Assembly (NCBI GenBank): GCA_026391735.1
Contig: JAPLDL010000002.1
Coordinates: forward strand, 55,832-119,831
Reading direction: 5' to 3'
DNA length: 64,000 nucleotides
Origin: Bacteroidota bacterium
Lineage (GTDB): Bacteria > Bacteroidota > Bacteroidia > Bacteroidales > FEN-979
Positions within the stretch are counted from its first letter, which is position 1; each line of letters opens with the position of its first letter. Both the position numbers and the translations under genes were made by a program. This document shows positions 54,828-62,799 of the stretch, piece after piece. The notes below the pieces were generated by a model. That model had not been told where the DNA came from, did no database searches, and worked only from the letters and a program-made list of their open reading frames with translations.

Positions 54828-54894
54828 GATTTACGAATTACGATTGACGATTGACGATTCGACTTTACCATTCGTAAATCGTAAATCGTAAATC
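54828..54894. repeat. Two-armed short-unit array (cgtaaat family) between ATPase and first permease
   Basis: Left arm gatttacgaattacgattgac..., right arm of cgtaaatc units. Complementarity is about 22 of 25 positions around a short centre (cgactttacc). Same family and orientation as the array at 53474. Confidence 0.9.
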
Positions 54895-54924
54895 ATATAT
54901 TGTTGAAATATTTTACCCATCTTA

Positions 54925-55602
54925 TTAATTCTTAATGATTTCAGTGATCAATCCATCCGTTATCCTTATGGTTTTCTGGGTACGTTTTGCAATATCAAGT
55001 TCATGTGTTACGATCAGCATGGTAATATTTTCATTTTTATTGATATCGGTAAGGATATCCATAACTTCCTGGGATGTAACTGAATCGAGGGCCCCTGTAG
55101 GTTCATCGGCAAGGATGACTTTTGGTTTTCCGATCAGTGCCCGGGCGATGGCAACACGTTGTTTTTGTCCGCCCGAAAGTTCATTCGGCAGGTGATGGGC
55201 CCATTCCTTCAAACCCATACGGTCGAGGTATTCCATGGCTATTGCATTCCTCTTTTTCCGTTTAACGTTCTGATAATAAAGAGGAAGGGCCACATTTTCT
55301 GCTGCGTTTTTAAAGGAGACCAGGTTAAACGACTGAAATACGAACCCAAGGTATTTATTCCGGAGGCGTGCAGCTTTTCGTTCATTCAGGTTTTCAATCC
55401 TGATCCCACTTAGCAGGTATTCCCCGTGGTCATGATTATCAAGGATTCCGAGGATATTCAGTAGTGTCGATTTCCCCGAGCCGGAAGCCCCCATAACCGA
55501 GATCATTTCTCCTGCTTCTACTTTCAGGTCAATGCCTTTAAGCACATGAAGCTTATTACTGCCAGTGATGTAAGTTTTATGAATATTGCTGATATCTATC
55601 AT
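54925..55602 (-). CDS. ABC transporter ATPase (MacB/LolD type)
   Basis: 225 residues. Walker [11 protein letters not shown]-loop VFQSFNLV, signature LSGGQKQR, Walker [13 protein letters not shown], and the switch His in VTHELD. Short single-domain ATPase of the group that drives FtsX-type mechanotransmission. First gene of the four-gene efflux operon, upstream of two permeases and the adaptor. Confidence 0.95.
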   Translation of the reverse strand: MIDISNIHKTYITGSNKLHVLKGIDLKVEAGEMISVMGASGSGKSTLLNILGILDNHDHGEYLLSGIRIENLNERKAARLRNKYLGFVFQSFNLVSFKNAAENVALPLYYQNVKRKKRNAIAMEYLDRMGLKEWAHHLPNELSGGQKQRVAIARALIGKPKVILADEPTGALDSVTSQEVMDILTDINKNENITMLIVTHELDIAKRTQKTIRITDGLITEIIKN

Positions 55603-55774
55603 GGTAACGCATTATTATCCCGTGTTCCGGGACAGCAAGACATAAGACTCAATTTTACCTGCAGAGTTACATATAACGGACTAAAAAATCAGTTTATTTA
55701 TACGCAGGCTGCGTGATTATCGCTGAATTGCCCTTATTAACCGGTAAGTGTTTGGGATTTTTTTTGGGGAGAGC

Positions 55775-55804
55775 TTGGAAATTCCGCTATTCTTTGTAAT
55801 TTTG
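55775..55804 (+). promoter_or_regulatory. Promoter of tRNA-Asn
   Basis: TTG (55775-55777), 19 bp, TAATTTTG (55797-55804): exact Bacteroidetes promoter with start expected a few bases before the tRNA. Confidence 0.8.
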
Positions 55805-55815
55805 CGCCCCTGAAT

Positions 55816-55889
55816 TCCTCCTTAGCTCAGTTGGTTAGAGCATCTGACTGTTAATCAGAGGGTCGCTGGTTCAAGTCCAGCAGGGGGAG
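55816..55889 (+). tRNA. tRNA-Asn (anticodon GTT)
   Basis: 74 nt cloverleaf. Acceptor TCCTCCT pairs with AGGGGGA (one G-U), D-arm GCTC/GAGC, anticodon stem TCTGA/TCAGA with loop CTGTTAA (GTT), T-arm GCTGG/CCAGC with TTCAAGT loop. Discriminator G. CCA is not encoded. It marks the border between the conserved gene set to the left and the A+T-rich accessory region to the right, as expected of a tRNA used as an integration target. Confidence 0.97.
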
Positions 55890-55899
55890 CCTCAAAATC

Positions 55900-55936
55900 A
55901 ACCACTTACGAAATATTTTTTGTAAGTGGTTTTTTA
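55900..55936 (+). terminator. Intrinsic terminator of tRNA-Asn
   Basis: Stem aaccacttac (55900-55909) with gtaagtggtt (55922-55931), A/T-rich loop, then a T-run. The next 240 bp (55937-56177) show no gene; an imperfect aaaccc/gggttt inverted repeat occurs near 55983. Confidence 0.88.
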
Positions 55937-56177
55937 TTGGATACAGGATCGGAAACACAGGTCGATGTTGAAATATCCTTTGAAACCCTTATTTGACGCG
56001 GGTTTGATGTAATTTAAACTCTCCATAATTTTGTGAATGTATTATTCGAAATCTGCCTAAACCCTCACCTATTAGTATAATAGTCAATTAATTACATCGA
56101 TAGAATTATTATAAACCATGAAATTATTTTAAACCCATCTCTATTAACCTACTTATTATCAGAGGGTTTTTGAAATT

Positions 56178-56987
56178 TCACATCGACTCTTTCTTTATTA
56201 CCTCATCCAAGAATTCTTTACTATTTCTACCAATTTTAAATCCGGTTTCGTAAAACTTGCCACTTCCGATCAGCCAGAAGATTTTATCCACCACGAAGGA
56301 TGAAACCTTTGATTCTTGCGCAATTTTATCAATTGCCTTAAATGCCTCATAATCCTGCTTCAGAGTAGATTTTTCCTCTGAATCAATCAGCTTTAATGCT
56401 GAAAATATTTTCTTAATGTAAGTATCTGGCTTACCAAAATTTGTATATCCAACCTCCTTTAAGAAGTCACAGGCTAAAGGGAATCCAATTCCACGAATCT
56501 CTATGCTTATTAGAAGTGGTAAAGCAGGTTTTGCTTTTTCATTGTTTGCGAAAAAATCAGCCCAAGTATAAAACGCCTCCGAATTTTCAAATCCTCTTAA
56601 AAAATGAGCGGAATCAATAAGCGTAATACAATACTGCGGCCAAATACTTCTCGGTGTTGTTCTGATTTTCCCTATAGGATTTAATTCACTGACAATTCGT
56701 TCTAACAATCGTGATGAATCAGCTTTTCCATATTCATTGGCAACCAGTATAGGATTAAAATCAAATAGTAAAGATTTAAGATTGTCAATTCCTCCAATTG
56801 ATTTCCCAATAACATTAGCACTCATTTGCCTATTTTGAGCCGTATCACAAAGCCTTTTATAAAGTGCATTTAAATCCTGAGGCTTGGACTGTTCTGGCTT
56901 AAAGTGTTTCTCTATTAACTCTTTCGATACTCCCTTCTTGGATAAAAGGAAGTTGTATGCAAAATCAAATAATTCTTTGTTGGTCAT
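56178..56987 (-). CDS. Possible HhH-GPD (base-excision glycosylase-like) protein next to a DNA methyltransferase
   Basis: 269 residues, cytoplasmic. I do not recognise it by name. The segment IEIRGIGFPLACDFL resembles the helix-hairpin-helix of HhH-GPD glycosylases, followed at the right spacing by GKPDTYIKKIF, where the Asp would match the catalytic Asp of the PVDTHV motif. An aromatic helix DKIFWLIGSGKF follows. The N-terminal 150 residues have no clear match. Divergent from a methyltransferase gene (118 bp apart), so it may be a repair or restriction partner. Alternative: unrelated helical protein. Confidence 0.55.
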   Translation of the reverse strand: MTNKELFDFAYNFLLSKKGVSKELIEKHFKPEQSKPQDLNALYKRLCDTAQNRQMSANVIGKSIGGIDNLKSLLFDFNPILVANEYGKADSSRLLERIVSELNPIGKIRTTPRSIWPQYCITLIDSAHFLRGFENSEAFYTWADFFANNEKAKPALPLLISIEIRGIGFPLACDFLKEVGYTNFGKPDTYIKKIFSALKLIDSEEKSTLKQDYEAFKAIDKIAQESKVSSFVVDKIFWLIGSGKFYETGFKIGRNSKEFLDEVIKKESM

Positions 56988-57003
56988 TGTAATTGATTTT
57001 ACC

Positions 57004-57011
57004 CAAAGTTA
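57004..57011 (-). promoter_or_regulatory. Candidate -7 element of the HhH-GPD-like gene
   Basis: TAACTTTG on the minus strand, exact TAnnTTTG, 17 bp upstream of the start codon. The -33 box is unclear. Confidence 0.45.
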
Positions 57012-57104
57012 TTCAAAATCTTTTCGTTTCAGATTGATTTTCCTTTCATTCCTTGCATAGTTCTCAAATTCTTGCTTCCTTTACATAACTAATTCCTTAC
57101 CATC

Positions 57105-58631
57105 ATGGCAAAACAAAAATCAACACCAGCGATTGTTCCGATTATAAACGAAAATCAGGTAATTCAAACATGGGAGGTGTCAGATCTTAAACCTAACCCA
57201 ATTAATAAAGAAATATACACTGATGATGATGTCGAAGATTTGGTGGAATCCATATCAAAGAATAAGAAAAAGATTCTTGTGCCACTTGTGATTACACCTG
57301 AGGGCATTATTATTTCCGGTCACAGACGTTATCGTGCCGCCCTGCAGCTCGAGATTACAAAACTACCGGTCATTGTTGAAGAAGTCGCAAAGAAGGACAT
57401 GGAATTCCGCATGATCCAATACAATGTTTATCGTAGAAAAAGGTATTCCGAAATTCTAAACGAAATCGAAAAACTGTATTCATATTATGGGAGAAGTCAA
57501 GGACGAAGAACGGATTTAGAGGGATCTGGAGAAAAAATAGACCTTAATGCCCAGATTGCTAAAATTGTCGGATTATCACCAACGACAATGTCAAATCTTA
57601 GAACCATTAATAACTACAATCCGGAATATATTGGAAAAATTGACGAGGGTAAAACATCAATCGTAAAAGCGTTTGCTGCTTGTAAAGACAAAATAAAAGA
57701 AGAAACTAAAGAGAAAGCTTTCTACGTCACAGTACCAATGTTCAGTGATGACTATAAAGTCTATAATAAGTCATGCAAGGACATGGCTGAGATTGAAGAT
57801 AAAAGCGTTAACCTAATACTCTGTAGTCCACCATATTACAAAATGAGGACCTATAAAGGTGGGAAAACTCAACTTGGTCATGAAGAAACTCCTGAAAAAT
57901 TTATTGAAAATCTTGTATCAATTATGAATGATTGTTACCGGGTTTTAAAGCCGGACGGATCATTTTTTCTAAACATCGGTGATTGTAAAGACAAAGGAAA
58001 GTCATTGAATGTTCCGCATAAGGTTCTATTCGAGCTTTTAGCACAACATGAGTATTTTCATATCCAAACCATTATCTGGGAAAAAACGAATGCTACACCA
58101 GTCCAGAATTTCAAATATCTTCAACCATCCTATGAATTCATCTTCCATCTGACGAAAAGTATGGATTATGCTTATAACGAAGATGTAGGAAGGCCATTCC
58201 TTCTTGGTCATTTACCTCAGTTTTTGGATCCAAATTATAAAAAGGACGCAACTCGGAAAAACCCGGATCATCCTGTATATGGTGAACATATTCCATTTGA
58301 TGCAGGGATTCTATATGATATTTGGACTCACCATGACTTTTTACAAACTTCTTCCTTTCAACAAGTCGCTGAATTACTTGATGATGACGAAGATCCACAT
58401 CCGGCTCAAATGAACAGTATTGTTCCCATTCTACCAATTCTATTAACAACAAAAGAGGATGATATTGTTTTGGATCCATTTAGTGGATCGGGAACAACTG
58501 GATTGATTGCACTAGAATTTGGACGAAGATACAGGGGTTACGAAATTAATCCAGAATATTATGAAGCTTCCTTAACCAGATTATCCAAGTTCGGAAATAA
58601 AAATCCAGAAGAAAAAGATTCAGCCAAATGA
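57105..58631 (+). CDS. ParB-domain/DNA methyltransferase fusion (beta-class, N4-cytosine or N6-adenine)
   Basis: 508 residues. The N-terminal part (about 15-110) is a ParB/RepB-like nuclease-type domain with the signature GHRRYRAA. It is followed by a helical linker and an S-adenosylmethionine-dependent methyltransferase of the PF01555 type: catalytic LILCSPPYYKMRT (about residue 240) comes before the SAM-binding DPFSGSGTTGL (about 463), the beta order. SPPY is typical of N4-cytosine enzymes but does not exclude N6-adenine. Such fusions occur in prophages and plasmids as well as in restriction systems. The last bases overlap the next gene (ATGA). Confidence 0.9.
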   Translation: MAKQKSTPAIVPIINENQVIQTWEVSDLKPNPINKEIYTDDDVEDLVESISKNKKKILVPLVITPEGIIISGHRRYRAALQLEITKLPVIVEEVAKKDMEFRMIQYNVYRRKRYSEILNEIEKLYSYYGRSQGRRTDLEGSGEKIDLNAQIAKIVGLSPTTMSNLRTINNYNPEYIGKIDEGKTSIVKAFAACKDKIKEETKEKAFYVTVPMFSDDYKVYNKSCKDMAEIEDKSVNLILCSPPYYKMRTYKGGKTQLGHEETPEKFIENLVSIMNDCYRVLKPDGSFFLNIGDCKDKGKSLNVPHKVLFELLAQHEYFHIQTIIWEKTNATPVQNFKYLQPSYEFIFHLTKSMDYAYNEDVGRPFLLGHLPQFLDPNYKKDATRKNPDHPVYGEHIPFDAGILYDIWTHHDFLQTSSFQQVAELLDDDEDPHPAQMNSIVPILPILLTTKEDDIVLDPFSGSGTTGLIALEFGRRYRGYEINPEYYEASLTRLSKFGNKNPEEKDSAK

Positions 58632-59317
58632 TAGATAATTCACGAGTTGCTGTACTTATTCCCTTAACATGGGATGAAAATAAATGGGAATGTGGCGAGG
58701 AGTTTATCCGGTCCCGTCCCCAATACAAACTTCTTAAAGATTATTTTCAGGGACAAGAAAAAATCATCTTCGGACATAAAAAATACCCGTTAGAAGGGAA
58801 ATTTCCTGCGGATCAGCATGTCTTTCCACCTTCAGAATTGCCTCCTGATCCAACACTATTGGAAGGCACATATGTCGGATATTCCCGAATGATTAGCCAG
58901 ATGCTAGATAAAGGAGAAGATTTCTATTGGAATTCTGATGATTTTAAGGCCGTTTTCTTTGTTAGTACCAAGACCGAAACTTACATTGTTGGTTTTTATT
59001 TATTCCCGATGATTGACTGGGGTCATGCTCGTAGAGCAAAACATGAAGTTTACAACTATTTTACTTTTGGAAACATCAGATCAAAAGGGGAAGATATTGT
59101 CAGATTTGACAACTACCTTCAAATAAGTAATATCCAACAGTTTTCTTCCATTTACAAACTGTTGAAGAAAAACAAATATGCTTATACAGATAGCGACGGA
59201 ATACTTACCATTCTGGAGGAAGCAATAAAACTTAATCCAGATCAAAAAGATTTAAAATCTGCTGCGATAAGACTAAAGAAGAATATTTCTAAAAGCGTCA
59301 AAGGTTCTAAAACCTAG
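58628..59317 (+). CDS. Unknown protein coupled to the methyltransferase (candidate restriction or specificity partner)
   Basis: 229 residues, overlapping the methyltransferase stop by 4 bp, so translated together. I recognise no family. Seen: N-terminal IPLTWDENKWECGEEFI, a central SDDFKAVFFVSTKTETYIVGFYLFP strand pair, and a Lys-rich helical C-terminus with a TPR-like stretch (ILEEAIKLNPDQ). A PD-(D/E)XK motif is not evident. The coupling and context make a restriction partner plausible but unproven. Confidence 0.7.
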   Translation: MIDNSRVAVLIPLTWDENKWECGEEFIRSRPQYKLLKDYFQGQEKIIFGHKKYPLEGKFPADQHVFPPSELPPDPTLLEGTYVGYSRMISQMLDKGEDFYWNSDDFKAVFFVSTKTETYIVGFYLFPMIDWGHARRAKHEVYNYFTFGNIRSKGEDIVRFDNYLQISNIQQFSSIYKLLKKNKYAYTDSDGILTILEEAIKLNPDQKDLKSAAIRLKKNISKSVKGSKT

Positions 59318-59469
59318 CCTAATCCTTTAGTAAGTTTCTTTTTCTTCTCCCTTTCCAGACTTCGTTTTATATCTCGATCTATTTCTGCAAAGAATTCCTT
59401 GTAGGCATCATGGTTTTTAATCGAATCACATAATTCCTCTACCCGTTTGTTGATTTTTGAATTTTTCAT
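59314..59469 (-). CDS. Small charged protein, 51 residues
   Basis: ATG 59469, stop 59314-59316. It starts MKNSKINKRVEELCDSIKN and ends in a Lys-rich tail (KKKKLTKGLG). Purine-rich AAGAAG lies ahead of the start. It overlaps the end of the convergent gene (59317) by 4 bp, as hipA and the porin do. Coiled-coil-like, function unknown. Could be a spurious frame. Confidence 0.4.
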   Translation of the reverse strand: MKNSKINKRVEELCDSIKNHDAYKEFFAEIDRDIKRSLEREKKKKLTKGLG

Positions 59470-59592
59470 ACTTCTTTTTCTTCTTAATCCACCGAAACGT
59501 AAAAAGTGATACGTTTTTTGAAAATATTTTTCAACTATTCTGTAAAAGCCATTTTTTCAGATCAATATATATGAAGAAAAACATGTCAGATT

Positions 59593-60318
59593 ATGATCAC
59601 AAACTTTAAAAAGTATGAAAACAAATTAACTGATATCCAACCGGATGAAATGTTAAACACATCTCCCCTACCTGATTTTATGGGATTTGAAAGACTTATA
59701 GTATGCCTTGAGTCTTACTGGAGTTATAACATTTTCAATAACTTTTCAATGAAACCCTATCTGGAAAATATCGGATGGATGGTTAAAGAAAGAATAGAAA
59801 TCGCTCACCGATTCATTGATTGCGAACTGGGGTTGAGATACTATATCAATGTCCTGATGCAGGATCAAATATTTCCACCAGTAATTTATATTTCATCTCA
59901 TGGAAACCCTTTGGGAAATTTAGAGGTCTCATATGAAGGGGAGATTACACCGGAAGAATTATGTGAGGCATTTAGGGGCTTTGGCACCTATCCGGTATTA
60001 GTCTACTTTTCATCATGTGATTTGTTCAAAGGGGAAAAAGGGAAACACTTTGCCCAAGAATTTTTAAAAATATCCGGAGCTGCTGCCGTGGCAGGATTTT
60101 CGCAGAAAGTAAATGTTATCGATTCCATAATCGTCGATAACATGTTCCTATCCCGTTTCTTTATGGTTCCAGATCCATTCAGTTCTTTGAGCCTAATTTA
60201 CGAATCGGTTATAGAAGACTATAGAATTAATACTGGGTTTACAATATTCGTAAAAGGAAATGATAACTCACAATATTCGGCATTGGAAAAACAATCGGTG
60301 ATCAAGACCAAGATTTAA
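59593..60318 (+). CDS. Caspase/CHAT-like cysteine protease candidate
   Basis: 241 residues, no signal peptide. The His-Cys dyad of the caspase fold (clan CD) is visible: His103 in VIYISSHGNPLG after a hydrophobic strand, and Cys142 in VLVYFSSCDLF after a second strand, with a helix between (EITPEELCEAFRGF). The remainder fits a small CHAT/DUF-type peptidase: GAAAVAGFSQKVNVID follows as the next strand. In defence islands such proteases act as effectors. No partner gene with a sensor domain is visible immediately adjacent. Function inferred only from motifs. Confidence 0.65.
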   Translation: MITNFKKYENKLTDIQPDEMLNTSPLPDFMGFERLIVCLESYWSYNIFNNFSMKPYLENIGWMVKERIEIAHRFIDCELGLRYYINVLMQDQIFPPVIYISSHGNPLGNLEVSYEGEITPEELCEAFRGFGTYPVLVYFSSCDLFKGEKGKHFAQEFLKISGAAAVAGFSQKVNVIDSIIVDNMFLSRFFMVPDPFSSLSLIYESVIEDYRINTGFTIFVKGNDNSQYSALEKQSVIKTKI

Positions 60319-60333
60319 AAGAATTGAAGTACA

Positions 60334-60522
60334 ATGGGGAAACATATTTTATCCTATGGAAAGTTCCAACAAGGAATCCAGCGAATAAAAGAAGAAAAAG
60401 GTACAGAGGATGATACTCCAGTAGACTTTAACATTCAAACAATTTTCAAAATTAAACTTGTTCTCAAAATGCTAATAATATTTCTAAATATCAATTCATT
60501 TAATATTGCTTTCTATTCATAA
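60334..60522 (+). CDS. Small open frame after the protease gene (doubtful)
   Basis: 62 residues, starts 15 bp after the caspase-like gene and overlaps the end of the convergent YD-repeat gene by 10 bp. The C-terminal third is hydrophobic (LVLKMLIIFLNINSFNIAF), which could be a membrane helix. No homology recognised. May be chance. Confidence 0.2.
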   Translation: MGKHILSYGKFQQGIQRIKEEKGTEDDTPVDFNIQTIFKIKLVLKMLIIFLNINSFNIAFYS

Positions 60523-61568
60523 TATTCAATTTTTGTTTCACATATACTTCGTAACTCATAGCTACCTCTGTAATTAAGGCGCTCAATCTCATTTCCTTTA
60601 TCATCATATTTGAATATCGTTTTATGCATTATCCATGATTCCGATCCGGAACTACCCATTTCCAAATATTCAGTAGGTTTATCCTTTTCAATATATTTCC
60701 ATTTATAATGTGGTTGTCCCTTTCCCTTGTTCGGTCCATATTTCATAATATAATCTTCCTCAATCCTATTCCCAAATTGATCATAATAGTAAACTGATAT
60801 TAATGGTTCCTTATCGAATAAGCTATAAGATAGTTCTTTGATGCAGTGATGATTATTATCATACATATATACAAATTTGTTTTCATTGCAGCTAGAACAA
60901 GGTATATAAACCATTTCAATTTCATTCCCAATAGTGTCATATTTATGTATTTTGACATTATAGAAATGTCCATCATTTGCGCTTTCATATGATTCTTGCA
61001 TTTCAATTAACTTTTCTTTACTATCATACTTGTACTTATAATATGTTTGCTTTGATTGTGGTGCTCCAGAAACTTCGCCACCATATATCCTATTTCCACT
61101 TTTTTCGATCAATTTACCATGAATACCATAGGTATAAACACTTTGTTCAATTAATGTATTTGAATAAAGGCTAATTATTCGTTTCTCAGTTAAATTACCT
61201 ACACTATCATTTATAAACGATATTTTTAAACTATCAGATTCTTCAACATTACCTTTGTCATCAATTCTATAATGCCTCCAATATTTCCTGTACAATCTTT
61301 CCGCTTCTTTCTTCGTATAATAATTAGTAAAATCAAATTCTTGTAAATTACCATCCTTATCATACCTATAATGACTTACATTAGACTTGATAACTTCCTT
61401 AAATTGATTAATATGGTATTTATGATCTTCTTCATAATTATAATTATAAGTCGTTTCAGTTGTTGTTTTTATTTTATCTTTTGATTCACGGTTAATGTTT
61501 TGACTTTTTATTTCTGTAAACCAGAGAATTGAAACAATTCCAAATAAGCAATAATAATTAACTTTCAT
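60513..61568 (-). CDS. Exported YD/RHS-type repeat protein
   Basis: 351 residues. Signal peptide (MKVNYYCLFGIVSILWF...KSQ). The mature part consists of repeated strands with the pattern Y-x-Y-D-x-x-G-N (YRYDKDGNLQEF, YDTIGNEIEM, YDQFGNRIEE, KYDDKGNEIER), as in YD-repeat and RHS shells and in antigen-like MORN proteins of Bacteroidetes. No toxin tip or core protease motif. Surface or periplasmic location inferred. Strongly A+T-rich, like its neighbours. Confidence 0.72.
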   Translation of the reverse strand: MKVNYYCLFGIVSILWFTEIKSQNINRESKDKIKTTTETTYNYNYEEDHKYHINQFKEVIKSNVSHYRYDKDGNLQEFDFTNYYTKKEAERLYRKYWRHYRIDDKGNVEESDSLKISFINDSVGNLTEKRIISLYSNTLIEQSVYTYGIHGKLIEKSGNRIYGGEVSGAPQSKQTYYKYKYDSKEKLIEMQESYESANDGHFYNVKIHKYDTIGNEIEMVYIPCSSCNENKFVYMYDNNHHCIKELSYSLFDKEPLISVYYYDQFGNRIEEDYIMKYGPNKGKGQPHYKWKYIEKDKPTEYLEMGSSGSESWIMHKTIFKYDDKGNEIERLNYRGSYELRSICETKIEYYE

Positions 61569-61593
61569 AAAAAAAAATTCAGTTATCTCAAAT

Positions 61594-61625
61594 CAAATTT
61601 AATAATAAACGCCTTTATCAAGAAT
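61594..61625 (-). promoter_or_regulatory. Candidate promoter of the YD-repeat gene
   Basis: TAAATTTG on the minus strand (61594-61601) is an exact -7 match 26 bp from the start. A TTG lies 17 bp upstream, slightly closer than the usual 19. Confidence 0.5.
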
Positions 61626-61874
61626 CAGACTGAAATATTTTTCGGTAATAACCCTATAATTTGACAAGTTTAGGGTATCTATTACCTTTGATGACGAATT
61701 CTTTAATCTACCCTGAGAATTAACATATCCCAAATTCTTCAATGATCCAATGGCCCTATCAATACCCGTGGCCTGTCATGATAACGATATTTTAAAATAA
61801 GCTTTTTTAGCGGCTTCAAATTGGGAAATTGTTGGATAAAATAGATTATCCCAATAATATTTGAGCACTTCTAC
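61599..61874 (-). pseudogene. Decayed gene fragment with internal stop
   Basis: 92 codons between stop codons, protein-like throughout (VEVLKYYWDNLFYPTISQFE ... GIDRAIGSLKNLGYVNS ... SLILDKGVYY), interrupted by a TGA at 61776-61778. No start codon is visible. It looks like the C-terminal piece of a gene with a helical DNA-binding-like segment (QATGIDRAIGSLKNLGY). The rest of the 439 bp gap 61569-62007 holds only a 29-residue frame on the plus strand (61877-61966) and no clear gene. Confidence 0.4.
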
Positions 61875-62007
61875 TTATGGAGTACATCAAGGAACAGTTT
61901 ATTAAAAATTTGGAAACAGAAGAAAGAAGAAGGTCATCCAGTAAATCCGGATTTATCAATGCCTAACTACCGTGAGCTGGGTTGATCTAATATTCCCAGA
62001 GTATTTA

Positions 62008-62445
62008 TCAAAAGCTCTTTCCCAATACAGTTTTTTCAATTTCAGAAAGGGAAAAGGAATCGTTATTTCTATTTTCAATTATCCTGTCCAATACCATATT
62101 AACTGATATTGTATTGAAAATGAAGTTGTCCATTACCGTTTTATTGTGATCATCTGAATACACCTCCAAATATTTTTCATCAGCGTTAATGAAATTAAGG
62201 ACATTATCAACCTTCTGATATTCCAATAGTATGTCATTCTTGATAAAGAACTCGATCATTCGAATAACCTTCCATTCCTCAATGTACATGAAGTAAATAG
62301 ATTCAGCGAGAGTATCGTAGCCTGCGATTTGGTAATAATCCGCTGGGATAAGGAATGATTTTATTTCAGTAGTAAATGCTTCATCCAAATGATCGTTATC
62401 CCGGGTGGTTATAACACAATATAAAGGGTTTGTCATCTGTTTCAT
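62008..62445 (-). CDS. Hypothetical protein
   Basis: 145 residues, cytoplasmic, rich in Ile, Asn, Asp and Glu. Not recognised. It has a probable alpha/beta start (NPLYCVITTRDNDHLDE) and helices in the second half. It lies 3 bp downstream of the next small gene, so they are probably co-transcribed. Confidence 0.55.
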   Translation of the reverse strand: MKQMTNPLYCVITTRDNDHLDEAFTTEIKSFLIPADYYQIAGYDTLAESIYFMYIEEWKVIRMIEFFIKNDILLEYQKVDNVLNFINADEKYLEVYSDDHNKTVMDNFIFNTISVNMVLDRIIENRNNDSFSLSEIEKTVLGKSF

Positions 62446-62448
62446 TTC

Positions 62449-62709
62449 TCAGTTGAGAATTATCAGAATGTATAGGTTTCCCCAATTGATTGCACTTCTT
62501 TGAAAATCTAATCTTTCCGGAACAATGGACATGTGGTATTTGACATGAAAAGGGATCATAGCCCCTTCAAACAAACAATATATCCTTATCAATTCTAAGG
62601 TTATTGGATTCTCTATTTCTGCGATTATGGTGGGGAGCGGATTTACATTATCATTCAATAAATCCTCTATCTTCTGCTTTGTGAATCTTTTTTTCAATTC
62701 CTCATTCAT
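62449..62709 (-). CDS. Hypothetical protein
   Basis: 86 residues with a charged N-terminal helix (MNEELKKRFTKQKIEDLL) and a hydrophobic C-terminus (WGNLYILIILN). It precedes the 145-residue gene on the same strand with a 3 bp gap. Not recognised. Could be the first half of a two-gene unit. Confidence 0.5.
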   Translation of the reverse strand: MNEELKKRFTKQKIEDLLNDNVNPLPTIIAEIENPITLELIRIYCLFEGAMIPFHVKYHMSIVPERLDFQRSAINWGNLYILIILN

Positions 62710-62799
62710 ACCGGCAAATATTCAGCAGTCCGGTCAAATAAAAAAATCGTGAAATAGATATTTAAGAGCAATAGCCTAAATTACTTCCTCGTTAAGGAT

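Noticed and set aside
13202..54894. Repeat tracts looked at as CRISPR arrays
   Set aside because: Units are 7-9 bp, contiguous, with no unique spacers, and no cas genes are present.
55983..56005. aaaccc/gggttt inverted repeat as a terminator or recombination site
   Set aside because: Short stem, no T-run, no gene ending nearby.
61877..61966. 29-residue plus-strand frame starting MEYIKEQF
   Set aside because: Too short and isolated; could be the truncated head of an integrase-like or other gene but there is no support.
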